64,000 nucleotides of DNA from positions 12,714,423 through 12,778,422 of the forward strand of contig NC_023751.2 in assembly GCF_000499845.2 (NCBI RefSeq). The letters are read 5' to 3'. The position numbers and the translations under genes were made by a program. Under the pieces are notes generated by a model. That model was not told the origin of the DNA, searched no databases, and saw only the letters and a program-made list of their open reading frames with translations. Shown here one piece after another: positions 47,301 through 60,600 of the stretch; positions within the stretch are counted from its first letter, which is position 1, and each line of letters begins with the position of its first letter. Origin of the DNA: Phaseolus vulgaris (Eukaryota > Streptophyta > Magnoliopsida > Fabales > Fabaceae).

Positions 47301-50300
47301 GATTTTATAATTACAATATTAATAATATGTTAACCCTTTTCATTATTGTGATCTAGTGAACTTCCATGATAAGAATTTTCTTGATCTAATATGATATGTG
47401 AAACCTCTTAAATTAATCTAGATTTGATTTTTAATGATTCACTTAATATTTTCTCTTCTGCCGCATTGTCCAATTTAAACCTTATAAACAAGTATCAACT
47501 ATTTCCAGTAGATGTTTGTCTAGGCTTCCCAACATCATTTATAATGACCTACATAGAAAAGGCAACCTCGAGGAACATCATCAAAGAAGCTTCACTTTTT
47601 AAGTCTGTGGAACAAAAATCGTTCTTGTACCAGCTCCCCAACCAATTTAGCTGATTAGAATGAATTGGTTCTTTATTACACAGTATTTAAGCCTATTTCT
47701 TTTTAACTGTTTAAGAGCTTGATCTTTCTTTATCTTAAAATAATTGAATTTTAGTATATATTTTTATATAAGGTTGCGCTGGTTCAGCATATATTTTGCG
47801 CTGGTTTGTTACTTCATCTCATGCTTTTTATATGCGTTTGATTATATCTCTAATTTGTGTGTCCAGATATTTGGTGGTGGTCTGATACGTTAAAATACTT
47901 GTAATGTCTACTACTTGTGTATTATTAAGCCACGAATTAAGCAGTCATTACCGGGAGATATTTGTTTTGCCACTGTAATTATAGAAGTACATATATAATC
48001 GCTCTGGTTTTGTCCTAGAATCACAGTTTATGTCATGTGTCAAATTTCTGCTCATTTAATAAACAAAATATGCGCATGCTTGGACTCTAATACAGGAATC
48101 TGCAGCTGCTTTCGTGTTCTTTAAAAGTCGTTATGATGCTCTTACGGTTTCTCAAAGTCTTCAAACATCAAATCCTATGTTATGGGTCACAGAACTAGCT
48201 CCTGAACCACAGGATGTTTACTGGCCCAACCTTTGCATACCATACAAGCAACTTTGGATCCGTAAGCTATTTACATTTGCTGCTTCTGTCACCTTCGTCC
48301 TTGTATTCCTAATCCCTGTCACATTCGCACAAGGATTGACTCAACTGGAGAAGCTTGAGAAAATGTTCCCTTTTCTGACAGGAATGCTTCAAAAGTAAGA
48401 TGTTCATCGGACAACATTTTCCCAATATTTATGGATTACAATTTTGAAACAAATAATCATGCATGAAAAGATAAATGTGGAACTTCATTTAAGAAACCCT
48501 CTCTCTGACGGTCCATTATATAAGAATCTACCTGCCACAAATTCCTTTTTGCACATTTCAATATTACTAAATTATCATATGCTCTATTAGACTGTGAAGC
48601 CTGTGACTTGCAATATGCAACAATAAATAATGATATAGAAGAATTTGTTCCAGCTTCTAGATCTTCAAAAAAAGCTTTTAAAAAAAATACAAAGCTGTGA
48701 TTCTTGCTTGAAATGTTTTCATTTAGAATGATCAACTCAATTGATTGACTATGTTGAACAGTGGTTAATGAGTAACCCCACTTATTGGCTTAACTATTTA
48801 TTAGTCCAATCTTAAAGTAGAAACAATTTTAACATACGAAGAATTCATTCTTTGTAATTTCTCCTAGATTTTATTTGTCATTCTATTAAGATTATTTGTT
48901 ATTACCATCTGCTCTGTTTGTTTTCGTGTTTGTGTATTTGAAATACTTGTCAAAGAAAATAATTACAACGAGAAGGGTGGATGGATAAAACAAAACATTA
49001 AATAACACAGAAAGAATAGTAAATTAACGCAGCAAAGCTACCCAATCCCTCCCTATTTCTGCTACGGAAATCTCATTCAAAGACCCAATTTCTGTACAAA
49101 TAAAAGCCATGTAATCTTATTGAAAATGAAGAGTAATGCAATATATATCTCATTTCAAACATGAGTTACACATAAATTAATGAATGTCACAACATTGTTT
49201 TTCTGTAAGTCGCATTTTCTTGTAAAGCGGGAATTGTTATAAATTGTAGTTGATGATTGTTTGTGCAGAGGATGTGGAAGTTTAGCTTGGAAATTTAAAT
49301 CTTAAGCCGTTTTAAAAATTATTGTAAATTGAACAAGCAAATATTTATTTTGCAGGAAATTTGTGATTCAGCTGGTGACTGGTTACTTACCAAGTGTGAT
49401 TTTGGTTTTATTTTTATATGCTGTTCCACCAGTGGTGATGCTATTTTCAACAATGGAGGGATGTATTTCTCGTAGTGAAAGGAAGAAGAGTGCATGCTCC
49501 AAAGTTTTGTACTTCACAATTTGGAACGTGTTTTTTGTTAATGTTTTTGCCGGGTCTGTTATCAGCCAACTTGCAGTCTTTAGTAGTCTTACAGAATTAC
49601 CAGCCCAACTTGCCAAGGCTGTTCCAGCGCAGGTGATATGCCATATTTATTATACCTGGCAAATGCCTATCGAAAATTACGTATCCCTTGTGTGCATTTC
49701 ACTTGCATAAAAGTTTCTTAGAACAAATGAATCATTAATTCTTCACTTTAATGTGACTTTTTCATGTCATACAGGCTACCTACTTCACAACATATGTTTT
49801 ATCATCTGGTTGGGCAAGTTTGGCATTTGAAATTATGCAACTCTTTCCGCTATTTTGCAATCTGTTCCAAAGATTCATACTTGGGTACAATGAGGATACA
49901 ATGAATGGCGACCTAACTTTTCCATACCATACAGAAGTTCCAAGGATCTTACTGTTTGGATTCCTTGGCTTCACCTGTTCTATTCTGGCACCCCTAATAT
50001 TGCCCTTCTTGCTGTTTTACTTTGTACTCGCATACCTTGTTTACCGAAACCAGGTTACTAGTTCTTTCCACTTTTCCTCCTCTTTATTCTATTCATCGTC
50101 AAGTTAAATTGCGCCAATTCTTTTATATATATACATAAGCATTTACCTTATATGGGTGTTGTATATTTATTTTACTCTGTTTTATTTTGGGCATTGATAG
50201 AGACTTGGAATCCCTTTCCTACTTGACATTTTCATGTGCTGACAATTTTCAAGCAATTTTATATTGTGAGATTTATGCAATTAATATTTATCGGATAATA

Positions 50301-51778
50301 TGAGATTAGGGGTTAGAAATCCACAGTTGGTGTCACCTTGGTTGAATGCATTTTCTTTTACCATGGTTTAGTGCAATATCAATGCATCATTTGGAAATCG
50401 AGGTTTTATTCTGACATCCCTGTAGTTTATCTTGTGAAAGCAGCAACTATTTCCCTGTCAATTTTTATACAGAAAAACGTTTAGCAGGGGCATGAATGCA
50501 TTAAACCACCTCATTTTAGGATGAAATGCCTCAGAATGGTATTGTTGCACAAGGTATATAAATGAATATGATGGTTACGAGAAGCTGAGACAAATCATAG
50601 GACAGCTAACATAGTTCAAACCAAGGTGCGCGATATTGAATCTGGCTTCAAGGTGGAAATATGAACATAATCTGAAGGGATTCTTGGCATAAGAGAAAAT
50701 CTGGAACTCAAGTGAATGCTTATTGGTTGTACGTATACTAATTTCCTTCCTTTGGACTATAAAGAACAGTCAGATTAGTCACCTGAAGATATCAGTCGGA
50801 TTGAGAATACAATCATAGAAAATGATTTGCCTTCATCATTTTCTAGGTCATGTCAGAAACTTTAGAAATAAGAAACCTTTTGCGTATGGTTTGATTAATT
50901 GATTGCAAAGCTGGATATAGAATTTGATTATTTTGTGTACTATGTGTGGCAATTTCTTCACTTTAATCCACCTAGTGCAGTTTCGTAGTGAAAATTTTAT
51001 ACTCTACCTTCTGTGACACCATGACATGAATGAACTTTTAATGTTTGGCAGTAAATTTTTATAATGATAGAAAAAAAGGTTGGACTTAACACTTGCATTT
51101 TCAGATTCTGAATGTATATATTAACAAATATGATAGCGGGGGACAGTTATGGCCCATTGCTCACAACACAACGGTCATTTCGTTGCTCGTCGCTCAAGTT
51201 ATTGCACTTGGGGTGTTCGGAATAAAAGAGGCACCGATTGCATCAGGATTTACCATTCCATTGCTGATTTGCACCGTTCTATTTCACCAATATTGTAGGG
51301 AACGATTTTTGCCAGTATTTAAGAACAACGCAACACAGGTGCTTGAACTTAATTAATTACCCTTACAATTCCTCCACCACTCTATTCCTTTGTAAGAAGA
51401 CTACTTGACTTGTTGTTTGTTTTAGGTTCTTATCGACATGGATAGGAGAGATGAGCGTTGTGGGAAAATGGAACAGATTTATGAACTAGTGAATTCAGCG
51501 TATTGCCAGTTTTCTGGTTCTACTCAATCCGAATGTTTCAGCAGTCATCAAGGGGAGAGAGAACTTGATCGAACTCCAAAAGATATGGAGACAGGTTTGC
51601 TTCCATTTTCAGTGGAGGGATTTCAGTGAACATATGAATTTAAGGATATTATTTGATATATGATAGTTTTGACATTTTTGTTTATTTTGATTTTTCAGGG
51701 AAAGAAAATAGGCAAGAAGATATATCATGGCCACCAGTTCTTCATAGTTTCGATAAACCGGTAATAGGGGGGAAGTAA
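41366..51778 (+). CDS. OSCA/CSC1-like osmosensitive cation channel (DUF221)
   Basis: Eleven exons: 41366-41643, 42628-42774, 43473-43536, 43657-43866, 47089-47280, 48096-48394, 49356-49632, 49775-50053, 51105-51338, 51426-51594, 51699-51778. All are GT-AG and join in frame to 742 aa. OSCA/TMEM63 proteins are dimeric mechanically or osmotically gated cation channels. Seen in order: N-terminal membrane helix (GINIAVCVVLFTLYSIL) and RKQPSNVNVYFGRRLA; VFSVAAIICTILVLPVNYYG; LWAHCLALYIITLTACTLLY; a cytosolic domain with NPSHFAIVVRGIPW and a cysteine cluster (CKPSFTQCYFCGG); AAAFVFFKSRYDAL and ELAPEPQDVYWPNL; then the pore-region helices (LPSVILVLFLYAVPP, WASLAFEIMQLFPLF, FLLFYFVLAYLVYRNQ) and a final FHQYCRERFLPVF. 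It looks closest to Arabidopsis At3g54510-type CSC1-like proteins; the clade is from memory. An in-frame stop (41357-41359) precedes the start ATG. Intron 4 (3.2 kb) holds a copia relic. Confidence 0.93.
44230..44860 (-). pseudogene. Copia reverse transcriptase/RNase H remnant
   Basis: From 44853 leftwards, the minus strand reads VDTPIECECEMKLKKHKEG followed by DPTLFRNLSRTLRYM, the end of the copia reverse transcriptase. Further left come DSDWRGDMDDHKRTIGSVFY and GDTTFTWMSKK (RNase H start), LLKELDLSQEEPT and VDNKSMISFVKK. Stops and frameshifts break the chain, so no enzyme can be made. Confidence 0.85.
45386..45590. repeat. 66-68 bp tandem repeat, three copies
   Basis: Units start at 45386, 45454 and about 45520. 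Each contains catcacacaagacaattg, then ccaacaagaataactatc and a variable aatacactat tail. It lies in the internal region of the copia relic, near its primer-site side. Confidence 0.85.
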
Positions 51779-53128
51779 TTTTAGTTTTTACAGCCGCTGT
51801 AGAATCGTGGTGTTCCCAAAAGGGGACGGAGCATGATGCATCAACAATTTTGATAAAAAAAATGGGTTCCAAATACCTCCCTACAAAACAGGATTTGGCT
51901 TGTCCCTCAAAATTTCAGCTGTGCCACAGCCACCGCCAATTCTCACTCAAAAATACAAAATCTAATATTCTGCTTAGTCATAACTCTACACTTCATTTAT
52001 TTCTTCCTTGCTATTATGCTTTCGTCCGAGAGATCAACCACCAGGATCTAACCTCCCCATTTTTAACGTAAATAATCTTCATCATAGTTAAGGAAATTTA
52101 GGGAAACCCTACTTCATATGGAAATCCGATAAACTAAATTCAACTGAACTATAAAAAAAAATAGTTTTTTTTACTAAAAATTAAATTATTATTTCGTTAA
52201 ATGTTAAAATACTGATTTTAAAAACAAAATATTATATTCTATAAATTAATAATTTATTTATGTATCAATTCAAGAAAAAAAATGTGACCGCCTTTTAAGT
52301 TTATATCTTGAAAAGTTTACCTTTTGTTGATGATTTTATTTATATTAAAATTTTGATAATTCTATAAATTTATTAGATATAATTTCTCTATAAAACATTG
52401 TGGTTATGCATCAGTAATAAATAAGTTTTTTAAATTTGAGTTGAAAGGAATTATATTTCTTTTTTACTTTTCAGTGTATAATAAGAATGCAATTTAAATA
52501 ATTCGATTTCCAGAAAGAAAATATAATAGAAATTTGGTTATTTTCTACTTTATTTTGGAAAAATATTTTCTAGCTTAGTTTTAGTTTTATAAAAATTAAA
52601 TTAATTTAATGAAGTACTATTTTTTTCAGTTTAGTTTCAATTCAACTTAAAAGCATCTAATAACCTATAATATAGTTTCATTTAGGTTTTTAATATAAGA
52701 ATAGTTATTAAACTTATAAAGAAATTAATTCAATTCAATTTTAATTTTATAATTTAATTTAGTTTTTTTTTTCTTTTAAACTAAACTACTACCTAAGTAA
52801 ATACAAGTAACCTGAACGAAATAAAAGTTAAACATGATACATTAATTTTAAAAAAATAATCTGTATATATTATTTTTAATTTTCATTTAATTAATTTGTT
52901 TAAAAAATTAGTGGTGAGCATCTAACAGTTTTGTTATCTTAGTGTAGCAAATACTTTATTTATTTTTCGCAATAATTTTTATTCTTCAATTTAAACATAT
53001 AATTTTTAATTTAAGAAATACTGTACATATTAATTATCATTATCTACGGAGGGCGATTTTTGGTACAAATAATCCATGCTTTAACATAATAAAAGTAGGC
53101 AAATACACACATCACACATTAGAAGTAA
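51779..53128. other. 3' flank of the OSCA gene and AT-rich DNA
   Basis: 51779-52080 is probably 3' untranslated sequence of the OSCA gene. The rest is AT-rich with no recognised feature. Confidence 0.45.
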
Positions 53129-53697
53129 CGCAGTTTCTTCCTGCACCCCTACATTTTTCTTCCTGCACCCCATAAGGTTGTGCAAAGACAAAACTGTCCC
53201 TATATATAAACTGTACATTTTTTTTTATTCCGGATTATGAAATCCGGTAAATTTTCGGATTGGCACTTCCGGTAAATTTTCAGATTGTCGCATCCAGTAA
53301 TCTCCCAGATTGATGCTTCCGGTAGTACATGAATGATAGTGTTAATCCAAAATAAAAAAATGCAAAACATCCATAATTGAAAAAACCATTCCGGATCCAC
53401 CAATCCATAATTCAAAATATGCATTCTGGATTCAGAAATTTATAATTGAAAAAAATCATTCCGGATCCACCAATCCGTAATAGAAATTAGGCTTCCAGAT
53501 TCAGCAATCTGGAAATCAATAATTTATGCAAACTTTGCTTCCGGAACATCCCTCATCCAGAATGCAACATGATTCACTTCTGGATTGATGAATACGTAGC
53601 ACACTCCCAGATCCCGAAATTGTGGGGGTCAGTTTCGGAATTTACAAAATTTTGGGGGTGCAGGAAGAAAAATGTAGGGGTGCAGGAAGAAACTACC
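53129..53697. mobile_element. Mutator-type MITE with about 40-bp terminal inverted repeats
   Basis: The first about 45 bases (agtttcttcctgcacccc, then tacatttttcttcctgcacccc) return as an exact reverse complement at the right end. Each terminal repeat holds two copies of cttcctgcacccc. The flanks are 9-mers tagaagtaa (53120-53128) and tagaagtag (53698-53706), 8 of 9 identical, the size made by Mutator-like transposases. The interior is built of repeated ccgga/tccgg-containing pieces such as attccggatccaccaatcc, present twice. No coding sequence. A decayed relative lies at 9059-9319. Confidence 0.85.
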
Positions 53698-53706
53698 TAG
53701 AAGTAG

Positions 53707-55249
53707 AAGAAAAGAGCAGGAGAAATCCAAACTTTGAAGAGGCCGAAGCAGAGTTAATGGGCCTTGTATTGTTCTTCTCCCAAGCATTTTGTACCCAATA
53801 TTTTTGCTTCTTGCACTCATTATAAATGTGAAAAGAGCAAAATACTTATCTATCTTATTATCTTCCTTCCCTTGTGACCTTGTCCGCGACTGCAACGCCT
53901 TCTTTTCCTCTAACGACTGCCATAATAAAATTATTATAAAAAAATTATTTTAATTCTTCAACTTTATATATCATTTTCTTAAATAAAACAAAATTAAATT
54001 TTAGTATTATTTATAAAATAATTTTTTTAACTATATATTTTTATTTTGAAAAATATTAATTATCATGTTTTTAAAAAAATTAGATGAACTTGTTAATCGA
54101 ATTAACAACTTTAATTGAGATAAAAATATACTAAAATTATCAATTTAGTGTCCAATTTTATTTAAATTGAAGTTGTGGTTGACAACTTTAATTAAAAAAA
54201 ACAAAAAAGTGAACAAATTAATGAATTTAATTGATGTTATCTACACCATTCACAATTTTGATCTCTGTACTTTTTTTTTTTTAAATTTGCCCTCTTAAAT
54301 CTCAAAATAAAGTGCCCCATTTGGATAGAATTTCCTTCATTTTTGATACTTTGTATTGCAATGAACTTTTGAATGTTTATATTTAATACTTGTACTCACA
54401 TCTTCTTTAACCTTTTAACATAACCGATATAGAATAAATGTAAACAATAGACAATGTTACATTCCAAAATTAATATAATGTGAAAAAAATATTACAAAAA
54501 GTGTCGAAAAACTTCCATTTTCCTCTAAATATTTTCCAAACTAAATTTTAATACTTACCACAGATTTAAGTGGAGACCTTGTGTACTCTGCAAACACTTT
54601 TTTTCTAACCGCAAGAATCATTCACCGACAGTTACCACCAAAGGAAAACAATAAATTTTCATTATTGTTTTAAAAGAGGAGGCAATGTTGTCAAATATTT
54701 CAAGTAAAAGAACCAAAAACAAGTACCGAAATTGCCGAAGACCCAACATTATGCTCCAAATCATAAATCACATATTTTAATTTGTTTTGTCTTTCTCATT
54801 GGCCTTAAAAAGAGAGATGGGTGTTAACCATTTGTGATATCATAGCTATACTCTTAAGAGTTTTATTTATTTGGTAAATGTTAAATTTTAATAGCCTAGT
54901 TTTTGTTAGCGATTGAAAAACTTATTTATTTGGTAAATGTATTTTTTACTTATATATATATAACTAAATTTTAATCAAAACCAAGATATAATTTTCTTCT
55001 GGAATGAACAAGGGTTGAATACAACAATTGTAACATGAGTAATGTCACCATGTAAGACCCAATTGAAACGTCGTTGTCCAACAAGAATACATACAGATCC
55101 ACCCACCGAAAATGCAAAATGATTTATGAGAGCTGAAATGTATCATAATCTTTATTAGCATGTGTTTGATACTAAAATTAATTAATTAAAATATTAGAGA
55201 GAAAATACCCTTGAAGATAAATGGGCACACCTAAGCACTTCCAGAACAA
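53707..55249. other. AT-rich intergenic DNA
   Basis: No gene or clear repeat recognised. Confidence 0.5.
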
Positions 55250-56360
55250 TAGCAAAGCTAAAGAAATGTAAAGGTGAGCGATTGTTGTTGAATGTGTATT
55301 GCATAGGAGATAAAAGTCTATTAAATAAACATGCTTAAACATTGTGAGTTTCAATATAAGTTTGAATCCACCCAAACCTATGAATGTAAGTTTGAATTCA
55401 AACTTCATTGTCAGAAAGAATCTTTGTGATTATTGTACCCATACCAAAGTAAAAATTGTAGCAATGTGAAGATAAAGTTTTCAGCAAAGTGTAGGCTAGG
55501 CATTTGATGCGAGGAAAGCATGGCTTGTGAGAAAATAAAGTTGGTGGTGCACGGTCTTGCAATTGAAGTTGCTAATGGTGTGTGAAATTTTTTTATTTGG
55601 TATCTTTGCTAAGTTGCCAATGGTGAAGGTATCTTTGAATAAAAGTTCTTCCAAGTTGCTAATAGTGAAGGCAACTTTGAATAAAAGTTCCAAAGTTGCT
55701 AATGGTAAATGCAACTTTGAATAGAAGTTGTCAATGGTAAATGCAACTTTGAATAGAAGTTGTAGCAAAGCTAAAGAAATGTAAAGGCGAGCGATTGTTA
55801 TTGAATGTGTATTGCATAGGTGATAAAAGTCTATTAAATAAACATGCTTAAACATTGTGAGTTTCAATATAAGTTTGAATCCACCCACACCAGTAAATGT
55901 AAATTTGAATTAAAACTTCATTGTCAGAAAAAAATCTTTGTGATTATTGTACCCATACCAAAGTAAAAATTGTAGTAATGTGAAGATAAAGTTTTCAGCA
56001 AAGGGTAGGCTAGGCATTTGATGTGAGGAAAGCATGGCTTGTGAGAAAATAAAGTTGGCGGTGCACGGTCTTGCAATTGAAGTTGCTAATGGTGTGTGAA
56101 AATTTTTTATTTGGTGTCTTTGCTAAGTTGCCAATGGTGAAGGTATCTTTGAATAAAAGTTCTTCCAAAGTTGCTAATAGTGAAGGCAACTTTGAATAGA
56201 AGTTCCAAAGTTACTAATGGTGAATGCAACTTTGAATAGAAGTTGTCAATGGTAAAGACAACTTTAAATAGAAGTTGTCAACTGGCTACTTTGAATAAAA
56301 GTTGTCAATGGTGAATGCAACTTCTTTCAGTGGTGAATGCAACTTCTTTCAAAGTTGTTA
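55250..56360. repeat. Tandem duplication of a 513-bp unit with internal short repeats
   Basis: Copy 1 starts at 55250 (tagcaaagctaaagaaatg) and copy 2 at 55763 with the same bases. They stay very similar for over 450 bp, including ggctaggcatttgatg and gtgcacggtcttgcaattg. Toward the end of each copy, 34-42 bp sub-repeats built on gttgctaatggtgaatgcaac and tttgaata(a/g)aagtt occur several times, more in copy 2. Open frames on the minus strand (55178-55408, 55496-55888) come from the repeats (LLFKVAFTI motif) and are not considered genes. Confidence 0.85.
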
Positions 56361-56763
56361 ATAGTGAAGTCAACCTTTTTTTTAAATTGAAAATGAATAA
56401 ATGAAACAAAGTGTAGTGTGTCGTCATGGTTTTCTATACACATTTGTAGTTGAGGATTTGACTTGTTAATAAAAATTTCAATAATTATGTTTAAATTAGA
56501 TTTAATTCAGACACAACATTTGTTATATAATGAAATAACAATGGAGTCTTGTAGTGTTGCACTCATCATTTGTTCTACATTTTTTCTTGTCTTAATTCCT
56601 CTATCCAAGTAAAAAACAATTGTGGAGAAGGTTTATGAGATACATTATTTTCTCCTTCTAGTGTAAAGTTAAAAAAATAATCGTAAAGGTAATGTATAAC
56701 ACTCTTGTTATCATATTCTTTCCTCCTATTGTATAAGGTAATTTAATTTCTTTTAAAATGCAG

Positions 56764-57620
56764 ATGGACACATGGAATGTCGGTGGAACATCACTAAGCC
56801 AACATGAAGAACCAATAGTTAGAGGACATCGTGGACGACAAAAGTGAAGATTGATAGAATTACGACTTTGATTTGGATGATGAAGATCAGTTCAACAAAT
56901 CTTTTTCATAATATATTCCGTCTGACAGTCAATCCGGACATAACATTGACTGCGACCTCAATGAACACATGTATTTCATGTCAAAGGAGGCAACATTGAA
57001 TATCGTAAAAAAATACCACATAGATAATGGTTACATATTTGTTATCATGGAATCAAAGCCAGATAGATATGTGTCTCGATGCATACATCATGATGAAGGG
57101 TGCCAATAGAGATTACGTGCATCTTTTAGTAAAATTCGAAGTCAATGAGAGATAAAGAAAATTGATGCACAACATAGTTGTTTGTCAACAAATCTTTCAA
57201 CAGACCATGTTAATTTGGACTTAACCCATATTGCATCCATAAACTTCAGTAAAAGCAAACCCTTCCTCCCAATTAAAATCTTAATTGCATAAATAAAAAC
57301 ATATGCATGACTATACTATCACATATAGAAAAGCTTGGTTGGGAAAACAGAAAGCTCTTGCTTTGACATTTGGGGATTGGGAACAGTCATACAATGATCT
57401 TCCTAGATGGGAATTGTGCAGTATATTGGTGCATTTAGCAATTATGCAGTATATTGTCTCTCGTTATAATTGATGAGACATTTATAACCTGAAACATTAT
57501 TAACCGCAATCACTCAAGATGGAAATCGAAACATATTTTCATTAACGTTTGCTATTGTTGAAGGAGAGACTCGGTTGGCTTTAATTTTATTGCCAAGTCA
57601 ATTTTATATCGATTATTAGA
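56764..57620 (+). pseudogene. MULE (MuDR-type) transposase remnant
   Basis: Plus-strand translation in pieces shows the MuDR N-terminal region: VKKYHIDNGYIFVIMESKPD, then VSRCIHHDEGC, then RLRASFSK. Later come KAWLGK-like and FGDWEQSYNDLPRWEL-like segments and ITQDGNRNIFSLTFAIVEGE from the catalytic domain (reading across frameshifts). In-frame stops, for example right after DEGCQ, show that the gene is dead. Its zinc-finger C-terminus is missing. The tandem repeats just upstream may be part of the same element (inference). Confidence 0.8.
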
Positions 57621-60600
57621 GTTGTGTGATGCACCAAGTTTTTTTTTTCTCAGCTGTGTGATGCACTAGTTACAATGAGAGAAAGTTACTCGAACTGCAC
57701 TCCATCTTCCTGTTTGGCAGATGCACTAGTCATGCATCCAAATAAATAAATAAATGATACAACTTAGTCATTTCCAATGTTCATCATATTTAAAATAAAT
57801 TGTTTCAATTGTAAAATCAATGCTTTCCAAGAACAATGTTATACGGATTTGATTCATTATTTACAAATATAAAAAAAATTATTAAAATTTGCATCAACTA
57901 AAAATACAAAATTTTTATATATAAACATTTCATCTATTAGAGGTAAAATATAACATTTTACGTAAATATCACTTTTATAAATAGATTTATAAGATTGAAT
58001 GAAAGTTCTTCACAATTAACTTGTACCATAAGGATTTAGATAAATTATAAATAAGTTTTAATGGAAGTCTTATGAAAAAATTAGTTTTTTTTTTTTTTCA
58101 AATATATCTTTATAACTAATTTATGTTACTTTTTGTACACAGTATCTCCACTTTCAAACAAGGTAAACACTGTACTAAGGAATAAAAAAATATTGGTATG
58201 AAAAAAAAAATCTTAGTTTTTTAATGCATTTCCATAATATTCTTAATAAAAAAAGTTATTCTTTTAATTTTATATCTAACACAACTAAAACACTATTAAT
58301 AACAAGACCCTCAAATACATTTACATCCCTTGTTTAAATCTCTACAAGAACATAATCAACTTGAAATTAGCCATAGTACTATATAAAATTGTGCACTTGT
58401 ACGAAATTTGCACCTTTTTTAGAGAAGAAGAAAGAGAATAACGGGTTATCCAATCATATTTTTTTATGTAGAAGTGTTTTATTTAAAAAGTTTCACATAT
58501 CTAGTGACTGAGTGGTGTCATAAAAATCTTTACACAGATAATATAAAACATTTATAAATTTAAAAAGGAAGAAAGAAGCATATATTAAACAGACTGAAGA
58601 TATTAACACATGACTCGATGTGGAAAAGAATGAATGGGGATTCTAAGATAAGATATATTATTTTTGGCTCCTTTGACACACAAATAGAGTGGGCCAATGT
58701 CGGCTATGATTTTCTTGGAAAGAGTATTAAAAATTGTCTGCAGCCATTCTGATGCAACACTGTAAGAAATGCAATTAACGAACTAAACATGTTTGTCTGG
58801 TTTAAGGGACTGAAATTTATTGAGAAGTTTATTACATGTTAGTGAGTGTCATTATCAGGGAATAAAGAAAGAAGGGTTTTCCAAATTCCAATTGATTATA
58901 TGATAGGAATTAAATTTGGTGAGGATCGAGAATCCAGATAGAAGGGGACTTGTTATTATAAAAACAATGACACATGAATTATGATATAAGATAAGTCGTC
59001 GTTTGGCTCTTGTCAGGGTTAGGGCATGCCCTTCCTATATGGCCTCAATCACGGATCTGTGCTAATTTCTTTTGTTTTCTTCTTCAATTATTAATTATTA
59101 TATTTCTGTAAAGTATCAGCTAACTCGAAACTTAAGTTTTTAATTCCTTGTTTTTATGTTGTAGGATTGTTCTTTCATGTTTTTTCTGGCTTTGGGATAT
59201 TCCTTTTTACTTTACAGAGCATAATTATTCATATTATGGACTTTCTTCAAATACTAATTGCTTATAGCTATTAAAAGCATGTGTTTTTTTTTGATGTATT
59301 TTATTTTGGCGTGCCTCAATTCATTTATGTAGCTATACAAAGTTTAACTACTGGAAAGTTCAGTTATGAATGAGTTTAGAACTCATGTGCGTATGTGTGC
59401 TCGTCAGTTGATTAGAACTCATTAGGAATTGTTGATTAGAACTCGATTAGGAATTGTTTTTTGGCATGTACTCTCATGTATTTCTTTAGAGATTTAGTTT
59501 GAAGATATTTTGAACCTGATCGGTAAGGTGTTAAATATGTTGACTTTTGTCACTTTATGTATAAGAGTTGAAATATTCCTGAAATGTTATAAGGATTGAA
59601 ACACTTCTAAAGTGTCTCATTTTCTTTGATTTATTTTTTGTTGAAGAAAAAAAAAGATTTTAACTTTCTTTTTATAGATCGTATGCTTTTCCATCAAAAC
59701 GAATTTCAAACTATCCAAACTCAAGATTATTAGGTGGACTTAAATTATAATTCTTGTCCATACTCTGAACAATTAGTTTTTACATGGCACGAATTCAACT
59801 TTTTAAATATAAAAAATAATTAATAATGTTTAATTACGTAACTGAAAAACATCTTCAAAGTCATTTGATAATTTTTCGCAATTTTAGAAATAATATGTGC
59901 ATCACATGATTATCGAAGGAAATGCATAGCAAGTTGTAAACAGAAACGACTATGCCGTTTTTAAGTGTATAGTTGAAGGTTTTGCGAATCATTTCTGATG
60001 GAAAGCATTAACATGTGTCAAAGTTATCTATCAAAAGCTTATCTTTTGTGACAACCATCTCAAAGTATGAGTAAAGCAAACAACAATCATAAAGGGCAAA
60101 GGTACATTTCTAAAATACTTGTTTGACAATATACAGTCAAATTTGGTGTATTTCTATTTTGGTTAACATGTGAAATGAGTTATTGGTAGTTATCTTTGTC
60201 ATTCACAAGTGGTTTATTCTTTTTTTGGGATGCAAGATTGGTTTATAGGTTTTGTTAAAAACTTTACTTTTTATACAGTTAAAACACTATCCAAGTGTTC
60301 CCTTTTAATTTAATTTATTTTTTATTAAATTTTTTTTTAAGGAAATGCATAGTAAATGGATCTAAATTTGAAATAGTTGACAAAATCATTTGGTACCCGT
60401 TTTCACATATATGTCAACCAATTCTAACAAATCATGACCATTACTTACCAGACAGTATCCATAGTCAACAAAAATTCATCTAAATAAATGTTACAACTGT
60501 AAACAACTACATATTTATGCACACGCAGTAGCCAAGACAAATTTGAGTGCTATATGACAATGACTGCTTTGAACTTTTGAGTGAAAAGTAGCAGTTGGTC

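Noticed and set aside
55496..55888. 130-codon minus-strand open frame
   Set aside because: Made from the internal short repeats of the tandem duplication; repeats of LLFKVAFTI reflect DNA repetition, not a protein family.
58980..59060. Possible microRNA precursor near ggcatgcccttcctatatgg
   Set aside because: No complementary arm was found within a few hundred bases and the sequence matches no microRNA I recognise.
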